A stretch of DNA of 64,000 nucleotides from Leguminivora glycinivorella. Its lineage: Eukaryota; Arthropoda; Insecta; Lepidoptera; Tortricidae. Numbering within the stretch: the first letter of the stretch is position 1; each line of letters begins with the position of its first letter. Below, piece after piece: positions 10,641 to 21,039 of this stretch. The DNA lies in the NCBI RefSeq assembly GCF_023078275.1, contig NC_062991.1, forward strand, positions 2,666,001 to 2,730,000, read 5' to 3'. The position numbers and the translations under genes were made by a program. A model generated the notes under the pieces. That model was not told the DNA's origin and searched no databases. It saw nothing but the letters and a program-made list of their open reading frames with translations.

Positions 10641-11056
10641 AAGGAGGATGATGACTGTATTTAGAACTAAGATTTTATTTTAAGTTCGAATCAACCTTTA
10701 GAAGCCGTAATTTAATAGATGGCTGAGAAAATCTTACTATACCAATCAAACAAAACCAATTCAAACTAAAATCCAACTGAAACGATTAAATATTTCACGA
10801 TCCAAAACTTACAGGTAAATAAAGCGAAACTGCTGAGCGCTGACTCGACAGATCTGCCGCCAAGTTACCCACCATCTTGGATACATATTGACTTTGTATT
10901 GCTGACTGTACTCACTAGTCTTCAGTTTCAGGGTTCCGCAGTACTTGGATTAAATACATATCATTTTCTCTCTCTCTCTCTTCAGCATGACTATTCCCAT
11001 CTGATTTTGGGGTCTGCTTTTTCTGTCCTTTCCTTCCACGTCTCCTTATTCAAACC
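10641..11056. other. Unassigned stretch
   Basis: No gene or repeat was recognised. A short CT-rich run (TCTCTCTCTCTC) is near 10968. Confidence 0.4.
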
Positions 11057-12012
11057 AGGGGCGGCTCATCCGCGATTCTATCGCCGTGCTACAAGTACAT
11101 ACCGGCGGCCGCGAGTTCGCGGCCTAATCAGGGGTGGCGTGCGTTCTCACGGAATGCACGTTCGCACTTTCTATTGTTATTTTTTTTTAAGGTTCATATG
11201 CGATGTCCGCGTGATGAATGGCTAACAATGCTAAGTTAAATAGACATCGTGAATAAAATATGTACCATAGGACATTCTTACACAGATCTACTATTCAGTA
11301 AAGCTTGTGATGTTGAAACTTAAACCTAAATACTGTTTAATTATAAACCTAGAAAGTACCCAAGACTTAAATATAATAGTATAAAATTTTATCTGAGTAA
11401 TTAATTCGTTTTAATCCATAGGCAACCCTATCAACCGACGCTGCGCACGTGCGGCTGGTTTCTTTAAAAAAAAATTGTATATATTTTTTTATTTTTTTAT
11501 TATAAACTGGCCAGTGATTGACCTTAGTCGCACCTGATGGAAAGTGACGACAAGGCCGAGGTTGTAGCTCACTGGTTCAGTAACAGCCTATTCACTCTTG
11601 ACTTGAATTCACCCAGATTGTATTCACCCGGGAATACAGATGAGGGGAGCATGTTCCATTCCTTAGCAGTTCGCATTAGGAAAGAAGAGGCAAACCTCTT
11701 CGTGCGAATGAAAGGTAGGTCGACAACGTAAGGGTGAAACCTTGAGCCTTGGGGCTTTGTAATCCTGCCTTGCCTGCCGGAACGTCGCCAATGAGTCTTC
11801 GAGCTCGACGTTCTATTGAGTCCAAGGCTGCCAACTGGTATTTGGCATAGCCGCCCCACAAGTGGCAGCAGTATTCCATACACGAGCGAACTTGCGCCTT
11901 GTATAAGGAGAGAAGTTGCTCCGACGAGAAATATATAGGCTTTTAAAAAGGCGGCGTTTCCTGAACATCACAGCAATGGGCCTTCTGTACTTGTACTATT
12001 ATATATTCTGTG
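11057..12012 (+). repeat. Dispersed ~0.5-1 kb repeat Q, copy 1, split by a LINE fragment
   Basis: It starts CAGGGGCGGCTCATCCGCG and ends with GTACTTGTACTATTATATATTCTGTG. Copies on the minus strand at 57592-58128 (near complete) and 19898-20135 (internally deleted) share both ends and the palindromic GCGGCCGCGAGTTCGCGGCC core. The segment 11483-11935 is absent from the 57.6-kb copy and is an inserted LINE piece. Confidence 0.75.
11483..11935 (-). pseudogene. LINE reverse-transcriptase C-terminal fragment
   Basis: The minus strand encodes the typical tail of a non-LTR retrotransposon ORF2: EYCCHLWGGYAKYQLAALDS and SIERRARRLIGD in one frame (11676-11879), then TAKEWNMLPSSVFPGEYNLG in another (11569 onward). 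The frame switch and a shortened middle show it is broken. It is 5'-truncated, ends in an A-rich tail (T-rich on plus), and lies inside repeat Q. A related fragment is at 61128-61320. Confidence 0.8.
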
Positions 12013-12179
12013 TTCAAACTAAAAAAAAAACACTTCGCACGATCGGACCTTTTGTCTACTGAAATGTCGAAGGTTCTCATGTCTTATGCTAAATACATAT
12101 AATTATCAAATACAGAAAATTGCACATAGAGCAGAAAAACACGTAGGTACAGGAACAGGACAAATACCTATTGCCACAC

Positions 12180-12292
12180 AGGGCACACTGGGAACAGGCA
12201 TCTTCTGGGCGAGCTCACTCCATAGGCCACATCTGTGCCTTTGGCTAGTCTGTGGCCAAGAGTAAGCCCATTTATAAAAATAAAAAAGTTTG
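12180..12292 (+). repeat. 3' end of a LINE
   Basis: The phrases GGCATCTTCTGGGCGAGCTC and CTGTGGCCAAGAGTAAGCCC, then an A-rich tail, recur almost unchanged at 53822-53950 and 60582-60695. All three lie in the same orientation and stop at the same point, as expected for 5'-truncated insertions of one LINE family. Confidence 0.7.
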
Positions 12293-12596
12293 GTTTATAA
12301 ATCGGGATTTGTACACATTTTTAAAGATACCTACACACAAATCGAACGTGATAATAATTTATCACATTCGATTCGTGTGTGACTTTGTTATTACATTCAA
12401 AAATGATAAAATAATGTTACACCTCACTTTAAATCATCAAATACTGGTAAATAAAACAAAGTATAGGTAATCCTTGACTGTTGCTATCCCGGTTATTTGA
12501 TTCGATATCTCATTTTCCTTCCTAATATGAACTCTGGGCTTATTCAATATAAGATAATACTCTTATCAGGGTTATTGGTTTAGTGATCCCTACGGT

Positions 12597-13155
12597 AAAA
12601 ACCGGCCAAGAGCGTGTCGGGCCACGCTCAGTGTAGGGTTCCGTAGTTTTCCGTATGTTTCTCAAAAACTACTAAACCTATCAAGTTCAAAACAATTTTC
12701 CTAGAAAGTCTTTACAAAGTTCTACTTTTGTGATTTTTTTCATATTTTTTAAACATATGGTTCAAAAGTTAGAGGGGGGGGACGCACTTTTTTTTCCTTT
12801 AGGAGCGATTATTTCCGAAAATATTAATATTATCAAAAAACGATGTTAGTAAACCCTTATTAATTTTTAAATACCTATTCAACAATATATCACACATTAG
12901 GGTTGGAATGAAAAAAAATATTAGCCCCCACTTTACATGTAGGGGGAGTACCCTGATAAAACATTTTTTTCCATTTTTTATTTTTGCACTTTGTTGGCGT
13001 GATTGATATACATATTGGTACCAAATTTCAGCTTTCTAGTGCAAACGGTTACTGAGATTATCCGCGGACGGACGGACGGACGGACGGACGGACGGACGGA
13101 CAGACAGACATGGCGAAACTATAAGGGTTCCTAGTTGACTACGGAACCCTAAAAA
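12597..13155 (+). mobile_element. Repeat A, copy 1 (full length, ~560 bp)
   Basis: It starts AAAAACCGGCCAAGAGCGTG and ends with a (GACG)n microsatellite, the phrase CATGGCGAAACTATAAGG and a terminal hairpin (GGGTTCCTAGTTGACTACGG followed by AACCCT). It has no ORF. Copies or pieces also lie at 23611, 28424, 32876, 41790, 45063, 48277, 51632 and 55962. Such microsatellite-bearing families are well known in Lepidoptera; the superfamily is not settled here. Confidence 0.85.
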
Positions 13156-13561
13156 TGGGAAGGACTGTTATTTTTGGTATATCCTTATTACCTATTTACT
13201 GCTTGCCTTACTTAATTTTTCCGCGAGGTATGCTGGTTTTTTACCTAAAAATTCAAATCTCCTAGTGACTCTTCAATCAATTAATCAAAGTATTCTTTAT
13301 TCAAATATGCTTACAATAAGCACTTTTAAATGGTCAACAATGTACAATTTTCATCTTATTCTAAATAACAGAGCAATTTATTGGTGCAATAATCAATATT
13401 GTCTTCTATTTTACATATGTACATATTTTAATATTCTCACAATTTGTCCTTTTTTTTTCAAGTCTCCGAGAATTTCTAGCTATCAAATAAAAAAAAATAC
13501 TACGGGATCGTTAGCATTTTTGCAAAATGTTCTTGTTAGGATGGCTTAGTATAAAAAATAA
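13156..13561. other. Unassigned AT-rich stretch
   Basis: No gene or repeat was recognised. Confidence 0.4.
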
Positions 13562-13840
13562 GTGTTTAATTTAGAAAATGTTGTCTTTAGCATTCTCGAT
13601 TGTAATTTTGTAATTATACGTCCGCGGACGCTCCGGCTGTGGAATGAGCTCCCTGTCGAGGTATTCCCGATGAACTACAGTATAGGGTTCTTCAAAAAAG
13701 GAATGTACAAGTTTCTAATGGGTCGGCAACGCGCATGTGGCACCCCTTGAAATGCAGGCGTCCGTGATTACGGTGACCGCTTTCCATCAGGCGGACCGTA
13801 TACCTGTTTGCCACTGACGTGGTATAAAAAAATACGATCT
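13562..13840 (+). pseudogene. LINE ORF2 C-terminal fragment and 3' UTR
   Basis: The frame contains RTLRLWNELPVEVFPMNYSI and FFKKGMYKFLMGRQRACGTP (about 13620-13750), the usual C-terminus of a Jockey/CR1-like LINE. The 3' UTR phrase CCATCAGGCGGACCGTATAC and an A-rich end follow. The 5' end is truncated. Sister fragments are at 20219 and 21397 (plus) and 56816 (minus). Confidence 0.8.
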
Positions 13841-13852
13841 TGCCTTCCATCT

Positions 13853-13973
13853 GGGGCCCGTTTCTCGAAAGATACAAGCCTTGTATTACAAGTGCGCGAA
13901 CTGTCAAATCGTATGGGTTGTCATGGAAACACACTTCTAATACAAGGCTTGTACCTTTCGAGAAACGGGCCCC
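13853..13973. mobile_element. 121-bp palindromic MITE
   Basis: The termini GGGGCCCGTTTCTCGAAAG and their complement bound it, with arms of about 36 bp that also include ACAAGCCTTGTATTA. It abuts the LINE tail ending near 13840. Confidence 0.85.
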
Positions 13974-14102
13974 TGATCTTAGCCGGGTGTACCTTACCTG
14001 CACTAAAAATGTTTCACGTGGCCAATATATGAAGAAAAAGTCTCCAACAATTATCTATAGTAGATCTTTTGTCTTTACGGATTTTGTGCCTGGCCGATAA
14101 AC

Positions 14103-14275
14103 AATAACCACAAAATTAAAATTTCAAAATAACCTCCGACCCCGACATAGTGTACCGAATTTCACGAAACATGGCTAACTAAATCTGAATCGGTTCATTC
14201 GTTCGGGAGCTACGATGCCACAGACAGACAAACAGACAGACACTTCAAACTTATCATTATAATAACAGACAAACA
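14103..14275 (+). repeat. Repeat B, copy 2 (partial)
   Basis: It has the phrase AACCACAAAATTAAAATTTC, then CATGGCTAACTAAATC, GGGAGCTACGATGCCACAGA and a short (CAGA)n run. The terminal hairpin seen in full copies is missing. Confidence 0.7.
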
Positions 14276-14558
14276 GTTCAAACTTATCATTATAACAAAG
14301 TAAGACCTTGTAAATCTGTCAAGACCAAATGTTAAATAGTTAATCAGCAGAACCCTAATTAAGTAATATATTGATAAGATCAAGACCTTTTTAGGTTAAA
14401 CGAGTGATCTTGCGACTTCCAGACGACCTACCTTAAGGGCCGCCAGGTAAAGGGCATTGTGGTCAGGCAATAAAAGGGATTTTGGGAAATATGGTTCACT
14501 TTCACACACATTCTGGGTATTCTGGGTAAAGTTTGACAAGCCTCTTGGTTCTTGCTAA

Positions 14559-14669
14559 GCGATATATATACCCAGAATGTTGCGCGAGGCCATTGAGATC
14601 AAGAAATATCCAAACTTTAATAGAGAAGATGGTTTTACTTTACCACCGGCTTGGGATCCAGGTTACTAG
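14559..14669 (+). pseudogene. C-terminal fragment of a reverse transcriptase, possibly Penelope-like
   Basis: The plus frame reads REAIEIKKYPNFNREDGFTL (from about 14584) followed by PPAWDP, then two stops. The REAIEI...NFNREDG...W pattern is typical of the C-terminal region of Penelope-like and related GIY-YIG-bearing elements, by recall of the family. The sequence just past it is the insertion site of the 9-bp-TSD element at 14695. No catalytic part remains. Confidence 0.55.
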
Positions 14670-14694
14670 TAGTACATCTGATAATGGAACAAGC

Positions 14695-15392
14695 GGGTGT
14701 GTAATGATTGGTATAACTATTTTTGGTATAGTAACATTTGATATAACAACATTTGGTATTTATTTAATGAATATAATCACTCATTTGACATAATTAACAT
14801 TTGGTATAACAACAAAATATCTACTTTTATTTTGTATAATCATTATTTCCTATAACAGTTATTTATAATAACCGTTACATGGTATAACTATCTATTGATA
14901 TACGACTAGTATAATATAACTAGCAAACAGTATAAAACATTTCATGAAGTAATTTTATTCTTTTTTGAGGGATCACAGTTCTAACCTAACCTAACCTACT
15001 TTTCTGATAGCAGTACATATGTTTAAGGGTCACAGTTCTAACCTAACCTAACCTATTTTTCTGGTAGCAGCGCGTTGTGTGTAGGGATCACAGTTCTAAC
15101 CCAATCTACTTTTCTGGTAAATGATGGTTCTAATTTATTGTACAATTTTTTTTATTCTTACTGTGCTTTAGAAAGAATTTGTGTTATACAATTTATTTAT
15201 TATCGGAAATAAGCATTATACTCAAAGTATGTTATAGTAAATGTTATTCGAAGAAATTATCATTATATTAAATAAGAATTATACAATTTGTTAGTATATT
15301 ATTTGTTGTTATATGATTCAATAATTATATCAAATGATCGTTATAACGACTAAAAATATATCAAAAAAGGTTATATCGATCGATACGCACCC
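14695..15392. mobile_element. CCTAA-bearing non-autonomous element Z, copy 1 (698 bp, 9-bp TSD)
   Basis: It is flanked by a perfect 9-bp duplication GGAACAAGC (14686-14694 and 15393-15401). The ends are inverted: GGGTGTGTAATGAT at the left and ATCGATACGCACCC at the right. The arms are AT-rich strings of near-repeats of ATATAAC and ATTTGGTATA. The middle (about 14976-15115) has three units of GGGATCACAGTTCTAACC plus CCTAA repeats. There is no ORF. A 9-bp duplication is usual for Mutator-like elements, so that class is an inference. The sister copy is at 62711-63838. Confidence 0.85.
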
Positions 15393-15587
15393 GGAACAAG
15401 CACGTCGAATGCTCTGAGGCATTTGTGTTGTGTGGTGTTGGACATTTGCAGTTTTTTTTTGTCAATTTTGTGTAGATTAATTAATTAATTGTTTTTTAAC
15501 ATAGTAATGGTAAATTTTTTGAATATTGTATAAGTAGCTTTATTAATAGTGTGTGAAGTGAACCTGCCTTAAAATAGTGCGATAGTG

Positions 15588-16110
15588 TAATACGATACAA
15601 GTGCGTAAAAAAGGAAGTTCGAAACGAGTGGTGATAAATTAAAACACGAGCTGCGAATTTCCTTTTCGCACGTGTATCATACGACGTTTTTCAGTAGGTA
15701 CAGATGAGCCTCCGAAGTTTCGACCTGGCATATAATGAACCACTTCTCGCACTAGTGCGTAAAGTCCATATTATTTGTGGTCATGGTTCGTTAATATTTC
15801 TTGTATGTACTAGCTTTTGCACATTGTAATTTTTCCTCAGTCACCCGTTGACCACAAATGCTGTAAAGTGTTCGAAACGTCGGGATGAACTATATAGTAC
15901 ATTACGATACAAGTGCGTAAAAAAGGAAGTTCGAAACGAGTGGCGATAAATTAAAACACGACCGAAGGGAGTGTTTTAAATCGACACGAGTTATGAATTT
16001 CCTTTTCGCACGTGTATCGTACGATGTTTTTCAGTACAGATGAGCCTCCGAAGTTTCGACCTGGCATATAATGAACCACTTCTCGCACTAGTGCGTAAAA
16101 AAAACAAGAT
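15588..16110. mobile_element. Family-G MITE cluster with a family-D hairpin half
   Basis: Two copies of the phrase ACGATACAAGTGCGTAAAAA, with TTTCCTTTTCGCACGTGTAT in inverted relation, lie at about 15591-15775 and 15900-16105. Between them, 15776-15892 is a different unit with ACCCGTTGACCACAAATG and TTCGAAACGTCGGG (family D core, see findings). Confidence 0.65.
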
Positions 16111-16121
16111 CTGTACTGAAA

Positions 16122-16202
16122 AAGTCATTATACGCGATTTAATCCGTTTCCATAGTTTTATTTCATGAGTAACTATCGCGGTAACCGAAGAGAATATTAT
16201 GC
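16122..16202. repeat. Family-D arm
   Basis: CATTATACGCGATTTAATCC followed by ATTTCATGAGTAACTATCGC matches one arm of the complete family-D hairpin at 43953-44149. Confidence 0.65.
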
Positions 16203-16500
16203 AAAAGTATTCATCAAAAAAATATTCGTTCAGTTTACCAATACGCATACTAATTTAGATTTAATTAAAGCTATCTCCTATTAGGATTATGCCGTATCGC
16301 AAATGCAAACCAGTAATAAATTATCTAACGCGATGAGCGCTCGCCGCCATGTTGTGTCCACCATTTTGAATTTGCACGCAAATGCATTAAATTATCATGG
16401 CGCGTTTAATGTGATGTCTCTTAATCCGATTTGGATATAACTATCATTGTACGTATATAATGTAAAAGCAGCTGAACAACATAAATCATATAGTACAATA
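16203..16500. other. Unassigned stretch
   Basis: No gene or repeat was recognised. Confidence 0.4.
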
Positions 16501-16765
16501 AGATATTACGATACAAGTTCGGAAAAGAGAAAGTTCAAAACGAGTGGCGATTTTAAATTAACACCGGTTACAAATTTTGTTGAATTATAGCACGTGTATC
16601 GTAAGATGTTTTTCAGTACAGATGGTGCTTTTTTTACGCACCAGTGCAAGGAATGGTTGCGAGAATCTTGTCAGGTCGAAACTTCGGAGGGCCATCTGTA
16701 CTGAATAACGTCGTACGATACACGTGCGAAAAGGAAATTCGAACTTCCTTCTTTACGCACGAGGA
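16501..16765. mobile_element. Family-G MITE
   Basis: It contains ACGATACAAGTTCGG and the inverted TACAGATGG/CCATCTGTA pair around 16617-16703, with GTCAGGTCGAAACTTCGGAG between. It matches 2357-2706 and 15588-16110. Confidence 0.65.
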
Positions 16766-16773
16766 TGATGATG

Positions 16774-16990
16774 AAATAAATATTATAAGGACATTTTTAC
16801 ACAGATTGACTGAGTCCCACGGTAAGCTCAAGAACGCTTGTGTTGTGGGTACTCACGTACTCAGACAACGATGTATATAATATACAAATACTTACATACA
16901 TAGAAAAAATCCATGAAGCAGGAACAAATATCTGTACTCATCACACAAATAAATGCCCTTACCGGGATTCAAATCCGGGACCGCGGGATG
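16774..16990 (-). mobile_element. tRNA-derived SINE, family S, copy 1
   Basis: On the minus strand a B-box-like GGATTTGAATCCCGGTAAGG starts the preserved part, followed by GATGAGTACAGATATTTG. The A-box head is missing. It ends in an A/T-rich tail near 16774. Confidence 0.7.
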
Positions 16991-17099
16991 GCGTATTTTG
17001 ATTGTGCATCCTTTTTATACTTAGGTACATTGAATGGCATTTTTCGAGAAATTTACCCTATCAAGTAACGTATAGTATAGTAAATAGTCAACATTTTTT

Positions 17100-17358
17100 T
17101 TAAATAAATAAATATTGGGGGACACCTTACACAGATCAACTTAGCCCCAAACTAAGCAAAGCTTGTACTATGAGTGCTAAGCGACGATATACATACTTAC
17201 TTAAATAGATAAGTACATACTTATATACATAGAAAACACCCATGACTCAGGAACAAATATCTGTGCTCATCACACAAATAAATGCCCTTACCGGGATTCG
17301 AACCCAGGACCGCGGCTCAGCAGGCAGGGTCACTACCGACTGAGCCAGACCGGTCGTC
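17100..17358 (-). mobile_element. tRNA-derived SINE, family S, copy 2 (complete)
   Basis: The minus strand starts GACGACCGGTCTGGCTCAGT with an A box (TGGCTCAGTCGG) and a B box (GGTTCGAATCC), the internal RNA polymerase III promoter of a tRNA ancestor. The tRNA-like head is followed by CATTTATTTGTGTGATGAG and ends in an AATA-type tail. Best copy of the family; others are at 16774, 27679, 36797, 46043 and 46853. Confidence 0.85.
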
Positions 17359-17644
17359 ATGTGCGTGCAAAAATGCATGGACAATATCTTCTTAAAATTT
17401 CCTTCACGGATACTGTGTATCAATTTAATTTATCGGAAACAAAGTAATTTGTTTCCAACAAAATGGCGACAAAGATGGCGGCCAATATACAGGATGCCAC
17501 ATTCACAGGGATTACTCCGCAGTTTCGTACTTTATTTATTCTTCCGTTTCCGGTGGATCGAGCCAACTGATATTGTCTATGTTACGAAGTTATATTGAAG
17601 GGAACATGTTTCTATATGTTGTATTTTGTGACAAATATATTTTC

Positions 17645-17812
17645 ATTCTAAAGGTGTTAGGCGTAGGTATTGAATTGTAGGGAAGTGGGGAGTTAGAAAG
17701 AGACAAAAAGTAGCCTATGTCACTCTCCATCTACGCTTAAAAAATCTCGTCAATTCACGACAAACAAACAGACACACACACACTTTCCCATTTATAATAT
17801 TAAGTAAGAAAG
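17645..17812 (-). mobile_element. Lep1-like Helitron fragment
   Basis: CAAAAAGTAGCCTATGTCAC, a (CA)n run and TTTCCCATTTATAATATTAA (plus reading) match the Helitrons at 45773-46016 and 56781-57463. The 3' hairpin end is not clear. Confidence 0.65.
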
Positions 17813-17841
17813 TTAGTATTGATGGTATTATTAAGCTAGGA

Positions 17842-18170
17842 ATCATTATCCTCCTTGCATCATCCCGGCATTTGCCACGGCTCATGAGCCTGGGGTCCGC
17901 TTTGACAACGAATCCCAAGATTTGGCGTAGACACTAGTTTTTACAAAATCGACTGCCATCTGACCTTCCAATCCAACCCGAAGGGTAAACTAGAATTATT
18001 GGAATTAGTCCAGTTTCCTCACGATATTTTCCTTCATCGAAAAGCGACTGGCAAATAAATATCAAATGACATTTCGCACATAAATTCCGAATAACTCATT
18101 GGTGCGAGCCGGGGTTCGAACCCGCGACCTCCAAATTGGAAGTCGCACGCTTTTACCGCTAGGCCACATA
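17842..18170 (-). mobile_element. tRNA-derived SINE, family T, copy 1
   Basis: The minus strand begins TATGTGGCCTAGCGGTAAAA (A box) and then GGTCGCGGGTTCGAACCCCG (B box). The body contains CACGATATTTTCC and a GCCACGG...CAAGATTTGGCG segment (plus reading). The head stops 4 bp before the foldback at 18175. Other copies are at 18990, 24862 and 30661. Confidence 0.8.
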
Positions 18171-18174
18171 TACC

Positions 18175-18971
18175 TGTCGCAGTAAGATAGATAAAGCCGT
18201 TATATAGTTATAACCCTAGGGATATAATTATATGTCGTAACATAGTTAAACGAAAGCAATTTATTGCTATCTTACTAGGAATATAACTATAATACGTTAC
18301 TAGTTTAGTCAAATAATTATATGACTGGATTCAGTTTAGTGAAATGATTGTAGACAGGAGTGTGGCGGTGCGGCGGAGGTATAGTTATAACCCTAGGGAT
18401 ATAATTATATGCGTTAAACAAACAAACCACAGTGAAGAATTGTTTATGGCAAGAATTTGTTAATTATTTCCAATTCAATGTGCTTATTCTCTCTAAACAC
18501 ACAGACGGATAGACAGAGTCGCGACATAAGGGTTCCTTTTGATTTTTTTTTGGTATAGAACTATAAAGAACCGGGACTTCCGGTTCCAGTCCCACTTAGA
18601 GACGTATTATAATTATATCCCTAGATTAAGTTTAATCCAGTGATATAATTATATAACTAAACTAGTACCTACCGTATTATAATTATATTCCTAGTAAGAT
18701 GGTTATGAATCGCTTTTGTTTAGCTATGTTACGGCATATAATTATATCCCTAGGGTTATAACTATACCTCTGCCGCACCTTCGCACTCCTACCTACAATC
18801 ATTTCACTAGACTGAATCCAGTCATATAACTATATGACTAAACTAGTAACGTATTATAGTTATATTCCTAGTAAGATAGCAATTAATCGCTTTCGTTTAA
18901 CTATGTTACGACGTATAATTATATTCCTAGGGTTATAACTATATAACGGTTTTATCTATCTTACTGCGACA
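18175..18971. mobile_element. Foldback element FB4, copy 1 (797 bp, 4-bp TSD)
   Basis: It is flanked by TACC (18171-18174 and 18972-18975). Inverted ends are TGTCGCAGTAAGATAGATAA, and the arms run for several hundred bp, rich in the small module ATATAATTATA...CCTAGG...TATAACTATA. No ORF spans it. The second copy at 38413-39535 has the same ends and its own 4-bp duplication, TATA. Confidence 0.85.
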
Positions 18972-18989
18972 TACCCATATAATAGGATG

Positions 18990-19178
18990 ATAGGCCTCAT
19001 TGGGGATTGGTCCGGTTTCGTCACGATATTATCTTTTACTGAAAAGCAACTGGCAAATATCTAATGACATTTCGCACATAAATTCCGAAAAACTCACGAT
19101 TCATTGATGAGCCGGGATTCGAACCCGCAACCTCTGGATTTAAAGTCGCACGTACTTACCGCTAGGCTACAAACGCTT
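18990..19178 (-). mobile_element. tRNA-derived SINE, family T, copy 2
   Basis: The minus strand has GCGGTAAGTACG and GGTTGCGGGTTCGAATCCCG. It lies on the far side of FB4 from copy 1, in the same orientation, and is shorter. Confidence 0.75.
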
Positions 19179-19233
19179 CCTGCTGCTAAGCTAGCCGTGG
19201 AATAGCTGAAGAAATAAATTGGCCCAGGGTGGC

Positions 19234-19375
19234 TAGCCGAATGGCACAATCGCTCACGAAACGCTCACGAAACGAAGCGCTAGTAGATATCTATCTCTAT
19301 CGCGCTTGCGTATTGGCGCGACAGAGCCAGCGGCGTATCGCTTTCGTTTGGCGTCGGAGAAATGCCATTCGGCTA
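19234..19375. mobile_element. Family-X MITE, copy 3
   Basis: It runs from TAGCCGAATGGCACAATCGC to AAATGCCATTCGGCTA, which are inverted ends. The inside has GCGCGACAGAGCCAGCG and repeated CGCTCACGAAA, matching 115-265 in reverse. Confidence 0.8.
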
Positions 19376-19557
19376 CGGGGCCAGAAATCTTTGACCGTAG
19401 ATAAAGCGAGTCCGTGTCAAACGTCGGGTTCCATTTGTGTGATTAATCGATTATCCGTTATGGCCAGTAACTCGTATCCGTCTTAGTTATGTTGGCTACG
19501 GACGTTGCGACTAATGGCCGAGTCTAATCCACTTGATAGGTACTCTGCAGGCATAGG

Positions 19558-19693
19558 TACAGTCAAGTGTAAAAATATGGGTGCGTACAACTTATCAAAA
19601 ATATGTCCCATAGCACTTTATGTCGGCGGAATAAGGTCTCGGTACATATTTTTGAGCGGATAAAATCGATACGTATTTTTGCACTTGACTGTA
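19558..19693. mobile_element. 136-bp MITE with TACAGTCAAG ends
   Basis: The left end TACAGTCAAGTGTAAAAATA is the inverted partner of the right end ATTTTTGCACTTGACTGTA. A TA target duplication would fit but cannot be separated from the ends. Confidence 0.75.
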
Positions 19694-19897
19694 CTAGTGA
19701 CGGCTGGTGAAAATTTCTGTTAAGCAACACTGAGCAAAAAGAAACCTACCTTAACATTGAGTACTTTACTAGTAATCAATATTAGGCAAGCCGGTGGGAA
19801 TCGGCTTGTATGGACCAGCCGCAGCTGATGGTAGGTACTAAGTCATATACTACTTGCCTTAACTATAGATTAAATACAAGAAGATAACACCATCCCA

Positions 19898-20135
19898 TAC
19901 CACAGAATATATAATAGTACAAGTACAGAAGGCTCACTCCTTTGATGTTCACAAAACGCCGCCATTCTAAATTCTTACCTACATTAACAAACGGACCGCA
20001 CGCGTGCAGACGACATTGAATTCTATTGCGCCGCGCGAAGGTCGTCGCCACTGAATGGGCCGCGAACTCGCGGCCGCCGGCATGTACTTGTAGCGCGGCG
20101 AAAGGATCGCGGAGTGAGCCGCCCCTGCCCATACA
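19898..20135 (-). repeat. Repeat Q, copy 2 (internally deleted)
   Basis: Both ends match 57592-58128 (ACAGAATATATAATAGTACA and GCGGAGTGAGCCGCCCCTG), but the middle is mostly missing, leaving under half the length. Confidence 0.7.
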
Positions 20136-20218
20136 TTAAAATGCGACCGCCTAAAGACGTGCAAAAACCAGATGGCGCCACTGAAAATGAGCAACACAAA
20201 CACACACAACACAGCAAA

Positions 20219-20360
20219 CGGGAGTGTACAAGTTTCTAATGGGGTGGCAACGCGCATGTGACACTGTTTGAGTTGCAGGCGTCCATAGATTACGGTGACC
20301 GCTTTACATCAGGCGGGCCGTATACTTGTTTGCCACCGACGTAGTATAAAAAAAAAAAAT
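20219..20360 (+). repeat. LINE 3' end
   Basis: The coding tail (GTACAAGTTTCTAATGGGG) and 3' UTR (CATCAGGCGGGCCGTATAC), then a long A run, match the fragment at 13562-13840. Confidence 0.75.
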
Positions 20361-20365
20361 GGAGC

Positions 20366-20480
20366 TGATCTGACGATGGAGCAGAAAGGTGGCCTTAGGA
20401 ACTCTGTTATGAAACGTCGTATCCCCATTGAGTAAGGGGTTTTTAGAAACATCTCGGAAAGCAGTAGATAACTGTTGAAA
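20366..20480. repeat. Single diverged monomer of the 120-bp minisatellite
   Basis: GCTGATCTGACGATGGAGCA...TTTTTAGAAACATCTCGG aligns loosely with the monomers at 33307 and 22690. One unit only. Confidence 0.5.
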
Positions 20481-21039
20481 GAAAGGTACAGTCGGCGATA
20501 AAAGTTTGTGCCAAAAATGATTTTTTTGCAAAAAAACTTCTATTTTACATAACCTAAACGATAAGAACTAGTCTTAATTTTAGGCCATTATTTCTATTTG
20601 GACGTGAGAAACCGCCATTACTACAGCCGCAGTTCCTTTTGTTATGATGAATTGTTGAATAGCGTGATAGGTCTAGATTCTAGGTCTCTTGTACTATTCT
20701 TACTAACATTCAAAGTGTAGGAAAATAAAATTATATTAAGTCTTTTTTTCATTTGTGATATACACAAATAATTTGTACATTTTCGGATAATAGTTAGTTA
20801 TGTATATTTGTTGGTTAACGAACTAAACACAAAACGTGGCAAAACCATGTATATCTGTCAACCTATGTTTAACTTTCTTACATGGTCGTGTAACGTTAAT
20901 TTACCTTCAAGTGGCTTAAGGATCCTTTTAAGGGTAGATTTTCTTTATATTTGTTGAAATAACGAAAAATCTGCTATATAAGTTAATAATATCCAAAAGT
21001 TAGAATCCCGTAATATTACCAAGGTGCAAGACGTGGGTT
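20481..21039. other. Unassigned AT-rich stretch
   Basis: No gene or repeat was recognised. Confidence 0.4.

Noticed and set aside
17290..17350. A tRNA gene on the minus strand
   Set aside because: A and B boxes are present, but the rest belongs to a SINE found at several places; no full cloverleaf with a CCA-adjacent acceptor was seen.
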